A DNA stretch of 64,000 bases from Taxawa tesnikishii (nom. ined.) (lineage: Eukaryota > Ascomycota > Dothideomycetes > Dothideales): assembly GCA_030247885.1 (NCBI GenBank), contig JAPDRO010000007.1, positions 1,185,501 through 1,249,500 on the forward strand, read 5' to 3'. The notes beneath the pieces are model-generated. The model was not told where the DNA came from and did not search any database. It saw only the letters and a program-made list of their open reading frames with translations. The position numbers and the translations under genes are program-made. Below are positions 43,260-55,800 of this stretch, one piece after another; positions within the stretch are counted from its first letter, which is position 1, and each line of letters opens with the position of its first letter.

Positions 43260-45704
43260 TCAATTCCAACCACCCTTACCACCGAACGCACCACTGTCCT
43301 CAACCTTCTTACTACTGGGCCCCTTAGTGCTCTTCTGCTGCGCCGCCTCATGTTTTCTCAGCTCCTCCGGCACCCGCGAGATGCTCGATTTCATCAACAT
43401 CTGCTTGAGATCGTACATGACATCCGCGTCCTCGTTGCCCAAGAACGTAATCGCAACACCGCTCTTACCCGCACGGCCCGTTCGTCCCACCCTGTGCGTG
43501 TATGATTCGATATTCGTCGCCATATTGAAGTTGACGACGAGACTGACGTCGGGGACGTCGATACCACGACCTGCGAGATCCGTGGCGACAAGGACGTCCG
43601 TCGAGCCGTTGCGCAGCGAGGCCAAAGCTGCTTCACGCTGCTCTTGTGTTTTCGAGCCGTGTAGGGTGACGGAGCTGAAGCCCATTTTCTGGATGTCGCG
43701 TGCGACGGCGTCGCAGTTGCGCTTGATGTTGACGAAGACGATGATGGGGGGTCGGAACTCGCCCGAGGAGAGGATGTCGGCGAGCCGTTTCTTGCGTTTG
43801 TCTTCACCGGCGATCATCTCGACGCGCTGCTCGACGGTGTCGACCGCCTCGCCGGCGCTGCCGATCGTCACGATGGCGGGCCGGCGGAGGTATTTGCGGG
43901 CGATGCGCTCGACGGCCGAGGGCATGGTGGCCGTGTACATCATTGTCTGGCGGTAGCGGTGACTCCTCATGGCGGCGGAGTTCTCGGCTTCTTCCGTGTC
44001 GGGCTTCTCGTTGGTGACGGGAAGGGCGTCGAGGATTTTGTTCACGGGCTCCTCGAAGCCGAGATCGATCATCCGGTCAGCTTCGTCCATGATGACGTAG
44101 CAGCATTGAGAAAGGACAAGCACGCGACGCTCGATACAATCGACGAGACGACCGGGAGTGGCGATGATAATTTCCGCACCATCGCGCAAGTTGTAGGCCT
44201 GTTCTTCGAAAGAGTGACCACCGACGATGGAAACACAAGTGAAGCCCAGAGGCGTTGCAAATTTCTTGGCTTCAATCTCGATCTGCTGAGCCAATTCGCG
44301 CGTTGGTGCAAGAATTATGGCGTATGGACCGTCGTTCTTAGTCACTTCGTTCAGTGCCGGTAGCTCGGAGATGTAAACCAGTAGGGGAAGCAAGAAAGCG
44401 GCCGTTTTACCGGAACCAGTGACGGCAACACCAATCAGGTCTCGTGATTGCAGAGCGACGGGAATGGCAGCTCGTTGAACAGGCGAAGGGTCTTGGTATC
44501 CCACTTTTTCAACGATGTCAAGCAGACGCTTGGGTAGACCGGACTCCGCCCAAGATCGCATGGGGTTGGGTATAGAGCCACCCTTGACGCTGATGTTGAA
44601 ATCTTCTTTAAAGATACGCCAGTCCCTCTCGCGCATGTGTTCCAACTTCTTCTCGCTCCAGTGTTTGTCGATGCCGTTCCTACCGCCCTCTTCTTTCCGT
44701 TTCCGTTCCATCTCCATGATAGCCTGCGCTCTCTGTCGTCCGGTTTGGGGATCTCGCTCTTCCAGCGCCTTGGCGTACTTCAGCGCGGAGCTGGCGTCAG
44801 AGGCTTCCGCAAATCCTCCCAATCTACCCCTTCCGAAGAAATTCGCCTCGGACCGACTCTGATATAGAGGGTTGTAATCCGAACTCGTATCTTCCTCCGC
44901 GTTCCACTCGAAATTGAACTTCTTCTCCGTTGTCCGCTTCCTTTTCTTCTTCGCAGAAAACGTAGATACATTCTGATCCGCGCCCATGTACCGTTGTCGA
45001 ATCAGAGCTGCCTCCGCCTCCTCTTGCGCCGGCCTCTTCGCCGTCGAGTGAGCGCGTGACTCTTCCAGGATCACGACAGGCTTCGGTGCTGCAGGTGGTG
45101 CCATATCGTAACCCTTGTTCGGCAGTTGATCTCTCCATCCTTTGGGTCCGGTGGGCACTTCGCGCTCTCTTTGCGCCCTGGGTCCAGTGGGGATCGCGGG
45201 CCTACCGTTCTCATTCGAGCGCCCATTTCCGTTTGGCGTAGCCGCATGAGCGTGTACTCCGTCTTGATGTCCATTCGCTTCGGCCTTCCGTTTGGTCTCC
45301 ACAACCTCCTTGTCTCGTTTTTCAAGAGCCAGCTTCTCTCTTTGCGCCTTGGAAATAAACTTCGGCTATACGAGAACCAAGTCAGCAGTGAACGGGAGGC
45401 GCTGTAGACTTGATGTAAACATCTGGACGGTATGCGCGGGGATGGGCTGGAATTGACTCACCTTTGCAGCTAGTTCGTCTGCCGCCTTCTTCTTCGCTAG
45501 TATCTCCTCGATACTGAGAGGGTTACTTTTGGGCTTGGAGCCCCAGCCCTTCTTCTCTCGCTTAGCCACAGGCTCTGGTTGCAACTCCGGGCCATCGTAC
45601 AGGATCGCCTCGGTCGACGGCGGTGGTGGAGGCGGCGGAAGTGAGGTAGATGGAGGAGGAGGAGCCGTGTCGCTGGGTGGCGGGGGTGGTGGTAGAGAGT
45701 CCAT
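43260..45704 (-). CDS. PRP28: DEAD-box pre-mRNA splicing helicase Prp28
   Basis: Helicase of the U5 snRNP that swaps U1 for U6 at the 5' splice site. Exons 45462-45704 and 43260-45365 give 782 residues with no frame break. The N-terminus is proline-rich (SLPPPPPPPSTEAILYDGPE), followed by PKFISKAQREKLALEKR and a basic RS-poor region ending in FNFEWNAEEDTSSDYNPLY, which is typical of Prp28/DDX23. Helicase motifs: Q motif DPSPVQRAAIP, motif I VAVTGSGKT (about 400), APTRELAQQ, ATPGRLVDCIERR, DEAD in VIMDEADRMIDLGFE (about 508), TATMP (motif III reads TAT rather than SAT, as in this family), VATDLAGRGIDVPDVS and HRVGRTGRAGKSGVA. The intron is 96 nt. Confidence 0.96.
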
Positions 45705-47164
45705 GGCGTGGGTGTGGTGTTGCGTGACGAATGCATGCTCGAAGGAGAAAGTAGGCAGCACGATTCGGCTATCTCGTCGGCTAAACAGCGCTTGTCATGT
45801 GAAAGATCTCATCTAATCTAATCTGTTTATACTCCAATTTAAAATCAGTTACACTGCGGTCAGCAAAAGGGCACATTGGATCCAATGAAACCACTGTTGC
45901 GACTGCCGTCCGCATGTGAATTGCGTCTTGCAATACATGATTTTCGCACCCTCTTGCCGGTGGCTGAAGATACACGAGGATATAGCCTTTCTACCGTTCT
46001 CTCTTTTACTGGCCGCCTCGAAGGACGGCATATGAGCCGGAATGGGTCGCTCCACTGGGAAATAGCATTACATGTTGCCTTACAATGGACCTTTCCGCGT
46101 TTGTACTTAGCATCTGGGAATCTACGCAATGGTGCCTTGTCCTCCTCTGGTCCTCTAGCGCGCTTGACGTGGCTCTGTCCTCCCGATTCGCTATCGGCGA
46201 CGAGTCGCTTGGTGATACGTGTGTCTGTCGATGCGCGACGTGTAGGATTGTTATGTTGAGGTGACCTCTTTCTCATCCGTCTTGAGTCCGGGCCGCCCTG
46301 ACGACAGTACAGGAGCCTGGGAGAAGCGCTATATCGGCATGTAGCTCGAGATCACGCCTTGTGATAGGATGCTCCAGCATCTTCACACGTCGATTGAGAA
46401 TCCATATGGGGACGGTGTCTTTCTCGTTCTCCATACTGCTGGCCCCCTGAGGGACAACATGCGTTCTAGAATGCACCGCTATACCAGGACCTGGAAACAT
46501 GTCCTGCCTCGTGGCAGACCTCTTTCACGCATCGGGAAAACTTTCTGAGACGGCCACTATATGTTGCTCTCTTGGGGCCATCCTGTACTTATGGCCGTCA
46601 TAAGCGTAGTATTCAACCTTAGGGCAACTACTCTACCTGCATATCGAATATCTTTACGCAGAGGTATAGACTATGTTGTACTTTTGGTAAGTATTTGGGA
46701 ATTGCATGACTGGATGGTCTTCTTACCGGCCTCTTTCATACTTGCCCGTCTGTGGTATGACCTACTGGCCGAAACTGCTGCTCCAGTGGTGACAAAGCTT
46801 CTATTACGTATTGGTATAGTCCTTCATGTGAGTCTGCTGTCACAACTTGAGAATGGGATATACGAAATGACTTGACCGCCTCGACCTGCACTAAGCCATA
46901 TGCAATCAACGTTAATGCTGATACAACCAGTAGTCGCGACGAGCACAGTAAGTGGTGACGTCCTGATGGTACACAGATAACACGGTTGTTTTAGCATTGA
47001 TGAAAGCATTCTCATTCATGGTCGTTAGCTGCCCTCTTGAACCACGGACGCCCAGACTAGACATTACCCATTCAGTTCATCAAACCGACAAAAGCCACAA
47101 TCATCTCCCATCACAATCCGAAGCACAAAGACGCCCTCCAGCATCCCATGACCTTGCCACAACC
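45705..47164. other. Intergenic, no convincing gene
   Basis: About 1.5 kb upstream of PRP28. A basic 138-codon minus-strand frame (45860-46276) and a hydrophobic 104-codon plus-strand frame (46561-46875) exist. Neither shows a known motif, intron support or a credible leader, so I do not call them genes. Confidence 0.35.
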
Positions 47165-48044
47165 CTAGACGTAAGCGATGCGTCCCTTGCACCAGCCGCA
47201 GATAGCAGCGCCTAGAACATCCCCAACATAGATCGTCTGCCCCGTTCCCCTGCACATCTCGCCTTCACACAGCACCTTGCCATAGGGATTCGGCGTGCCG
47301 GAGTAGTCCATGGGACTCGGCCATCTCTGGCTGGCAGCCTGGCGCTGCGCCTCAGCGCAAGGACGGCACCAGTAGTCTCCGACGTAATGCTCGATTAGAG
47401 AGCACTTGCATTCGAAGTCGCCATAGAAGATCGGGATGCCGTCTTCAGCGGTGCCGATCTCGTCGTCGAGGCAGTACTGGCAGAGATGCAGCATCTGCTC
47501 TGGAGGCTCGAGCAGGTTCCCGCGGCCCAGACGGCCGGACTGGACATCCGCGAGGAGTTGGACGTCGGGCCAGATGGCGTTGCCGGAGGCGCCTTTGCTT
47601 GGCTCGGTAGTGTGGTAGCGGCAGTTCTGTTGGGTGTGCGAGGTAAGTAGGTTCTTCAGAGGGGAAGAGGAAGGGACGAGAGCTTACATCGCAGATGCGG
47701 ATTTGGCAGTTAACGCAGTGACGCGCGACGGAGGGCTTGATGCTGTCATGCATGTCGAGGCAGGGTTGGTCGAGTTCGGCGACGAGCTCAGGATGGAGGA
47801 CCTTGCGGGCGTCTTTGTCCATTGGGCCGGCGGTGTAGGCGGCTGGGGCCGCGCAGCGAGTGATGCTGAGAAGATTGCGGAAGCGCATGGAGGTGATAGG
47901 GCCGCGGTCGGTGTTTGGGCCGATGAGGATGTTCTTCGTCTGGCGGTTGCAAACGGCGATGTTCCGGATCTCCCAGCGAGTCAGGTGAGGGACGAGCGCC
48001 TCGAGGGTTGGGTAGTAGGTGAGGATGTCGATAATGGTCGGCAT
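47165..48044 (-). CDS. Cys-rich protein with F-box-like N-terminus, unknown function
   Basis: A 272-residue protein in two exons, 47688-48044 and 47165-47626, with a 61-nt intron in phase 0 joining CQIRICD to NCRYHTTEPSKG. The first 45 residues (IIDILTYYPTLEALVPHLTR, then IRNIAVCNRQTKNILIG) look like a divergent F-box. The rest is rich in paired cysteines: HCVNCQIRIC, CQYCLDDE, CKCSLIEH, YWCRPCAEAQ, CEGEMCRG and CGWCKGR, suggesting two or three zinc ribbons. Similar layouts are common in lineage-specific fungal proteins of unknown role. If the F-box is real it would bind Skp1, with the zinc part recognising a target; that is inference. Confidence 0.72.
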
Positions 48045-49804
48045 TTTGTCAGAATGGAGCTGTTATCAACGCGACGAGAAGGTGTGATAAATCCGGTAGA
48101 GTAGCCTGGGCAGGGCTAGAGCGAAGCGAGGCAGAGCAAGATGTTGGTGGAGCAACGGAGCAATGTACGAACCTTCTGGTCGTTTATGGTTGATAATCAA
48201 CTCTCGTTGCTGGCTTTTCACTTGTCACTGAGGAGTGGAGGGAAAGAAGGAAGGGGAGAGTGAAGAGAAGACGTCTATTTTGAGCAGCGAAGGCCGACCT
48301 CGCTGTCGTTCGCATGACAAAATTGGCAAGACAAGGCCAAAAATGCTCAAGTGAGCCGGGAGGAACGGAGGAGTTCCGTGGCTGCACAAGCATCACGCAG
48401 CATGCTTCCAGCTTTGGTAGAGCACCAATGAAGATAAGAGCGTCCTGTCTGGAGGGAAGCAAGAGGAACGAGCTGATCAAAGCAGCTACACCCATGTCTC
48501 CAACGAGCATCCGTATTCCCACTGCTTACAAGGTGAGGAGCGAATGCGCCAGAGGCTCTGGAGCCACAACATCCATCCCTGATCTTTGTAGACCCGCAAG
48601 GAATTCTGTCAACCCGGATAACGCAACCCAACCAACTGAGGCACGTGATGTGCATGAAGCTGCTGTGAGCTACATGAATCCTCATCAATGTTTGACCGCC
48701 AAGGCAAAGCAACGGCGAGAACAGAACCATGGTGTCACAAGGAAACAAGCAGTAAGAAACAAATCATGGTCTTTACCACCTGTCGAAAGAGGCAATCCTC
48801 ACCCCCTCGATTATCCCCCACGCCGCCACTCCGCCTACCAAGCGTTCTCGTGGACGCCCTTGCGAGAGTCGACCGCTGTCGCCGGCCCTTCATGTCGACA
48901 TACGCCCTCAGAGCGAGCGACGCTTCCCCTTGGGTACCCTTACCGCTGATTCTCCAAACGGCTCTCCATGCTTGCAGCCCTCCCTCAGCTGTTTCCAGAT
49001 GATCAGATGCCACGTCCGCAGCCTCGTCCAAGTCTTCGCTGCGTTGTTGTAGCCGTCTCAGCGCTTGGTCGCATGGAGGGAGGTACTACCAGAGTGCGGA
49101 GGCCAAGGGCCAACCTCGGAACGGCACAAGCCGTGACTACCTGCGGTGATCGCGCTGCGTGTGGGCCTTGGCGCGTTTCCGTGGGTTGCTCGTAAAAGTA
49201 GGTTGCGTCGTTGCCTGGACCCTGAACAGTGCAGTACATCATCCCGCGCCTGACTTGGGCGAATTTGTCGATTGGTCGTGAAAACCTCTGTCGTGTCTTG
49301 ACCGCCGTGTTGGCCTTCTGCGCCGCTCTGTTCCATAGTAGATCTGCGTTGTCTTCAGTATGTGGTTGGAACATACAGTCGCGACCTCGTACTGTATGTG
49401 GCCGAAAACCTCATTTTCCACTCTCCACCTTCGTATCCACAAGCCTTTAATCCCAGATAGGCTTGGCGGGCTTGGCGCTTGTTTTGTGGCGACGGCAACG
49501 CATGAACCGTTGCTAACATTAGCCCGGGCCTTGCATTCGAGAAACATTCAACTGCGGCGTCCCTGCATCCCAAACCGAGTGCCCCTGTCAATCCACTTAC
49601 GCTGTATCACTGAACACGCTCGCTTTTTTCCACACCAACGCCGTGCAACACTCATCCGTGGACATTACGTCCTAAGTACACCCGCGTCGCCAGAAGAGAC
49701 ATCTGTCGTTTACCTCGCAAAGGAACGAAGGAGAGGAAAGGGACCGCGCGGCAGCAGCCCTTGACAACAGTGTCAGAGAGAGAGAAAAATATATATATAT
49801 ACAG
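48045..49804. other. Intergenic, no gene recognised
   Basis: 1.76 kb between divergent genes. Only shadow-like frames are seen. A TA repeat at about 49789-49801 lies immediately before the CSI2 start. Confidence 0.45.
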
Positions 49805-51001
49805 ATGAGGCTCTTTTCGTATAAGGCCTCGGCGGCGGCAGGTATGCTGCTGCTGGCGGCGCTCGCAAACCTTCCCGTCATCAATGCGCAATTGTCGGAC
49901 CTGCCGGATCTCAGTACAGCAACTCAGACAACAGCAGCATCTTCGTCCACGGCAGCATCGTCTACGAAAGCCTCTTCGACACCCTCCTCCACGGCTGCGA
50001 GCACTACGGCGGCAAGCTCGACTGCAGCATCTACTACGCAAACCTCTGCGACGGCGACCTTCACTGCAAGCGGGACTTCATCGTCGGTTGCTGGTCTGAC
50101 AGATCTGCCTACGATCGCAGGTGTCGGTGTACCCACGCTCGTTATACCTTACACTGCCTCCGCACCCTTCATGCAAAAATCCAACCTTCCCGAAGGCACA
50201 GTATTCATTGCAGTCGGCGCGGTACTGGCATTCCTCGGATTCTGCGTTCTTGCCTGGCGCGGCCTGGTGGCATGGTCGATCAACCGTTCAGTTAAGAGGG
50301 CAGCGATGGCCAGCATCACGGCCTCGGACATAAAATCAGGATGGATGGGCGGAGCGAGCAACACGGGCAAACACGGTGGTCTATACAACTCGAATGAGGG
50401 CTCTTCGCTATCCCTCGACGCGCTCACATCGTCCGGAAAGCCTCTATCGAGTGCACGCAAGAGCCAGCTCAGAGATAACCGCACCGTGTCGAACGCTCAG
50501 TCACTGTTTTTCTCGCCCACGGCTCAGACGTCGACAACACCGATGGCAGGCGTAGGACCAAACAACCGCAGCTCCTCGTACCTGCCAGCCGGTTACTACG
50601 CCTCACCCTCCGCCGCACCGGCCGGGGGCAGGCAGTCTACGACTCTGAACGCCCTGACACCTGACCACGCGCAGAGCCGTCTGAGCCGCAACATGAACGG
50701 CTCACCGCCCGTATCACCTTCTCGCCAGAACCACAGCCGCGACGGTCTCCGCGCGCCTTCCCGCGACGGCGCCAGCAGGCTGAGCGGTTACGGCGGCTAC
50801 GGAAGCGCGCGCAACTCCACGCTCGTGCCGCCAGGTAGCTCACATGGCGGTGCTAGCACGCTGTCCGCTCAGCACAGCAACAGCAGCTTGATGGTCGGCA
50901 CTGGCGTGGAGGACTCGACGCTGCCGGGAAGCAGGGCGCCGAGCGCGTACTTTGAGGATATTCTGGAGCACCACGGGAACGGACCTCGCGAGAGGTTTTG
51001 A
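49805..51001 (+). CDS. CSI2: Csi2-like protein, chitin synthase-related membrane protein
   Basis: A single-exon protein of 398 residues. A signal peptide (AGMLLLAALANLPVINA) is followed by a Ser/Thr-rich ectodomain (residues about 40-95) likely to be O-glycosylated. The conserved segment GVPTLVIPYTASAPFMQKSN comes next, then one membrane helix (about 132-157, FIAVGAVLAFLGFCVLAWRG). The cytoplasmic tail of about 240 residues is Ser-, Gly- and Pro-rich. Yeast Csi2 affects chitin synthase III; the conserved juxtamembrane block and topology fit that family. The start ATG directly follows a TATATATATATA stretch in the leader. Function is inferred from the family. Confidence 0.82.
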   Translation: MRLFSYKASAAAGMLLLAALANLPVINAQLSDLPDLSTATQTTAASSSTAASSTKASSTPSSTAASTTAASSTAASTTQTSATATFTASGTSSSVAGLTDLPTIAGVGVPTLVIPYTASAPFMQKSNLPEGTVFIAVGAVLAFLGFCVLAWRGLVAWSINRSVKRAAMASITASDIKSGWMGGASNTGKHGGLYNSNEGSSLSLDALTSSGKPLSSARKSQLRDNRTVSNAQSLFFSPTAQTSTTPMAGVGPNNRSSSYLPAGYYASPSAAPAGGRQSTTLNALTPDHAQSRLSRNMNGSPPVSPSRQNHSRDGLRAPSRDGASRLSGYGGYGSARNSTLVPPGSSHGGASTLSAQHSNSSLMVGTGVEDSTLPGSRAPSAYFEDILEHHGNGPRERF

Positions 51002-52881
51002 GACGTCCTGATCCATGCGCACCTGACCCAACATTGGTTTTCAGAAGCCGGTGTTTGAGGGAATGGGATGTTTTTCTGCTGTACATATCTTTCTTTCTTG
51101 CATGCATTGCGGCCGGAGTTTGTGGGTTGTGCTTTCTGGTTATACCTTGTTACGTTTCGTTCTCCGGTGTCCGTTGGCTGCCCTGGCTTCATTTGCTGGA
51201 TAACATTTTCTATGGCAAGGAAGGGATATATCCGATAGCTGTTGGGACGCGCGTATTTATGATGGGAGACATAGTAACGTAATACACCAATCCTTGCATT
51301 ATCGGTCGACAACATAATGTCTTTTGGGATATAGCCAATTTGCGACATAAGCAGGGTTCCGGGTGGAAGTTGGAGACCACTGCGGCGGTACTAAAGGACA
51401 GTCCTTGTGACTCGAGCAAAGCATGCGTTCCTTGCTTGAGAAATGAGGTGTCGCGAATTATTGCAACACATCTCACATCTCTTTCGACTCGCGTACCCAA
51501 TAGGAAATCGCGAGACCTTCCTAACCTCGGCCGGCTGCCAGTCCGTCCCCTTGTCCGCATCCCGCTGTCGAGGAATCCTTAATCCTTGCGCCCTTGATGG
51601 CGATCGGATGGCATGACCGAAGGCGGCCGATGAAAACTCAATCTTCACAAGACGGACATGGGTACAACGCACGATTTCGTACCGGTAATACCACCGCTGT
51701 GGAGACTTTGACCAGAGTTTGATTTCGGTTCACGCATGCCGCAGGACAGACCTGGGCCGCCCGACCCGTACTTCTGCCATGCCTGCCACCCCAAAGGGGA
51801 AAGTAAAATACAGTGACAGGTGTTCACTCGCACCCCCTCTGAGCTAAGGATGCAGTGGAATAATCGATAGCGCTTTCCCATACTCATGCCACGCTCAGGG
51901 GTACACGTGCAGCGTACTGCAAGCTGCATAAATACACACAAGGTACAAGGTACACATATCGGCCGGCGGCTCCACGCCAAAAGACGCATATCCCGGCTCG
52001 TTGATCTCTTTCCCTAGAAATGAATGGTCGCAGGGACGGTCTTGATTGATTTTGCGCGCGTCTCAACCAATGAGCGTGCGCGCACGGCGTGCCCCCCAGT
52101 GTGCCCTATTTCGTCCAGCCAAGATCAGTAAGTAGGCTGTCGCTTCGGGCGTACATCGTACATATCCCGGTCTGCTGCGTTTCTTCTGCGGGAAGAGGTG
52201 GGAAGTAAGTGATGGCGGATGAGAGGCGCGTGTGTTGGTGCGATCAATGGCACACGGCAGGTCATGGGTCCCGCATGCGTGTCGTGTGCGCCAGGCAACG
52301 TGGACCTGCAGCAGGGAAAGACAGATCTCTGGACGATGGGAGAGTAGTTGCATTAGTATAGAGGGCAGGGCAGGCCGAATCGGTATGGCCGGTCTCCTAG
52401 ACGAGATGGACCGCAATGGGGCGCGATTGGTATGGGGGTTAAACTCTGGCTAGTCGTCTTTGGACAATCTTCTTATGCGTGTGGCATTATGCAACATCCC
52501 CGCAACGGCTTGGATAACCCTGCTGGTTTGTGGCCACGGTTGAGGCGCGCAAAAACAACCGACATCTTACATGTGCATACATAGCCCGATGTCGTGTGTA
52601 CCGTCTTGCATATACAAGTACAAACCACGGCCTCGTGTGCTTCGCTGTGCATGTGTCGCTTCTTCTCCGCACGCGAACGTCCATGACACACGTCGAATGC
52701 GCGCGGCGTGCCTCAGACCCCCGACCACTCCTATAAGCGAGGAGCATCCGGCGCCTACAGATGACAGGCCCTGGTTCGAGCGCAAGTGCCTCTACCAAAC
52801 CCGGCCTGTGATTCGTCCAGTGTACGGTGTCTGCGAGTGAACCAAATTCCTGAACGCGGCGCCTCATTCGTCGATCCGGAC
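51002..52881. other. Intergenic, no gene recognised
   Basis: 1.9 kb between CSI2 and the RhoGAP gene, both rightward. No coding similarity, RNA gene or obvious repeat was found; a long RhoGAP promoter or leader is likely. Confidence 0.45.
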
Positions 52882-55800
52882 ATGTCGTCCACTGCGGACG
52901 AGGCCACTCAGCACCGCAACCGGCCCTTTCACGAGCTTCCTCCGCTGCAGACCGACAGCGCGCTCGTTTCCCAGCACACCACCTCGCTCTCGAATAATAC
53001 CACGGCATATACCACTGTCCCGCACGGCCTCTACACAAAACGTGAACGTCCACCACCGCTGCCCTCGGGAGCCAATCAGCATTCCAGGTCCGAGTCTGAC
53101 TTGAGAAGTCCTCATCTGACTAGTCCAAGAAGCCCGCGTCTGCCAACGCCCGGTCTTCCCACCGCTCGGTCAGGCCGTAATCGGTCAGGCACCGCGACTT
53201 TGCCCTCGCCGGGACGACCCAGGGCAGGGACAGTGTCAGGAAGAGAGGGTGCAGACAAAGCGTTTGACGAGTTGAAGGAGGCCGCCTCGAGAGATGCCCT
53301 CCGTGAGCAGCATCTTGTAAAGTCTCGGTCGAAGGAGCAGTTGCTGCGGAAGAAGTCTGGCCTCACTTCTCCATCAGTTGTAGACAGCGTAACAACACCC
53401 GCACCTGTTCAGCCGGCCTCTCCGAGTCTCCCATCACCACGCCTGCCCACCATGTCCTCAACCTCGAGGGCCATTCGCCATGGCCCCCACTCGACTGCCA
53501 TACACCGAACCACTTCCCTCGATTCGAATGTCTCCTCCATATCCTCCAATACGTCGAATTCTTTCAAACCATCTGTGTCCCACTCACACTCGGCATCCTC
53601 GGCTTCGCAGGACAACGCAGCGCGGCAGGACATACCGTCTCTGATCGCAGCGGCAGGGTCTGCAGAAGCGGCGATTCAGAAGCTCCTCCAAGAGAAGGCA
53701 TCAGCGTCAGCACACACAGCGCAGTTGTGGAGACTGGTGGAAAAGCAGAGGGCTATGATACACGGCTTGAACAAGGATCTCGAGCGCTCACTGAAGGACA
53801 AAGAAAGGTACAGGAAGAAACTTAAAGAGCATCTCGTCACCTCCGCCTCGACTCAGTCTCTTCCTGCCACTGCGCAGAAGATCGGTGCCGAGAGGGAGAA
53901 CAGCCAGTCGCCTGCCTTGAGCGAGCTGACGCCGCAGGAGGAAATCGCTGACGCGCCAGTCCGTACCGACAGCGCTCAGCTCGCTCGGAAGGACAGCGAG
54001 ATCACCCTCGACTCGCCTACCTTGGAACGAACAGCAGAACTTCCTGCACCTGCGCAAAAGCTCCCAGGACCCAGCCCGCTCTCAACTCCACAGTATCTAG
54101 AGATTCTCCCGACGCCTCCGTCTGGAGACGACGACCGAAAGCCTGCTGTACACTCATCCAGCTATATTCCCGCTAACGGCGCTGCAAGATACCCTGCTCC
54201 AGTAGAAATTCGCATACCAACAGGTACTCCGCCCATACCGTCTCAAACACCTCCGCCGCCTCATACGCCGCGGTTGCCCAGCGCACCGCACAGTCCGAAG
54301 ACGCCCAGTCAGGGACACGTCAAAGTCGGCTCACTAACAGGTACCACTCAAATGCATTCACCCCAGGGCTTTTCCAGCCCGAAAGATCGCTTCGGTCAAC
54401 CTTCCAGAAAGGCACCACCTGCACCGCTGGTGCTGTCGCCGAAGAAGGCGGAGCAGCAGGACTCTGTCGCAGTATCAGACTCTGAATATGAGGGGAGTAG
54501 TGCGGATTTCCCGAGGGGCAGACGCAGGACAAGGGAAGAGGACGACGAAGAGAGGGAGGCTCTTGCCATCAGGGAGGCGGAACACCGGAGCAAATCCAAG
54601 CAGGATAAGAAGAGCAAGAGCAAGAGCAAGAGCAAACCACCGCAGGGGCACCTGGCCGCTGTTGAACTGCCTGCGACCAAAAACGACTATGAACCTGTGG
54701 ACAGCGGAGCGTACCTTAGTGATGCTAGTTCGCCGGAAGAGCCTGGTTCTCCTGGTTCTCCGCATGTCGCTCAGATGCAGACATACCAGTCTATAGGCGC
54801 TCTTGCGTCCATGGTGCGAACTCCTACAGAGGTGACAGTGCCTCAGGCAACAAAGCGCACGCTGGTCGCTCCTGCGCTGATGAGCCCTGGGTTGCCCATA
54901 AGCCCTCGCCCTGGAGACCGGCCGATGAATGCGCCCGTGCCAAGAGCGCCCAAAACAGCGTTAAGTTCGATCCCGATGTCACCAAGAGCCGGTGGCCTTC
55001 CTCTTTCACCCCGTGCTCCCAGGCAACCCATTCCACTTCCGCCTCAGACTCCGCTCTCTGTCGCATCTCCGCACCTTGCAAGAGCAGAAGCCTACCACCA
55101 ACAAGCTCAGAATGCATCTATTGCCCATCGTCTGAATGCCGACGTTTCTATGGCGGCAGAGACGGGTCGAGCGCCGGCAGCTGGTCAGCCCAGATCGCCT
55201 GGCGACATCTTCCGCGGGTTTATATCAGAACAATATCCCGATCTTTTGCTTCCACCCAATGCGCTTCCATCGATCTATGTCAAGGTGGATTCCTCCCGAT
55301 TGCGACCTGCACGCCACAGCTTCATGGCTGCCAAGCAAACCGACGAGAACCCGGTTTTTACGCTTGCAGTCTACGCCAGATCCGATCACAGTCAGCTTTG
55401 GCGAGTCGAGAAAACACTGTTCGCTCTCTCCGCTCTGGATCAGCAACTCAAGGCAGCGTCTGAGTTTCGCACAAGGCTTCCTGATCGCGGCTTGTTCACC
55501 GGTCACGCGCCCGCTAGAATCGACGCGCGAAGGTCCGCTCTGGGTTTGTATTTCGAAAAGATGCTCGATACGCCTATGGATGAGAAAGCCGCTACCATCG
55601 TCTGCGTATTCCTCACAGTTGATGCGATTGGCGCTGAGATTCCGGAATACTTCCCAAATGGAGCTACCCCGTCTAGGCCTGTGGATCAGCCTCTGCCCAC
55701 AGCTCGCTTGAGGAAGGACGGTTACCTGACCAAGCGAGGCAAGAATTTTGGTGGCTGGAAAGCGAGGTACTTTCTTCTTGATGGACCAATCCTCAAATAT

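Noticed and set aside
45860-46276. Basic 138-codon minus-strand frame as a possible gene
   Set aside because: No motif, intron signals or conserved segment; composition looks like chance reading, and an opposite frame of similar length overlaps it.
46561-46875. Hydrophobic 104-codon plus-strand frame as a membrane protein
   Set aside because: No recognisable family, leader or partner exons; AT/CT-rich intergenic sequence can give such frames by chance.
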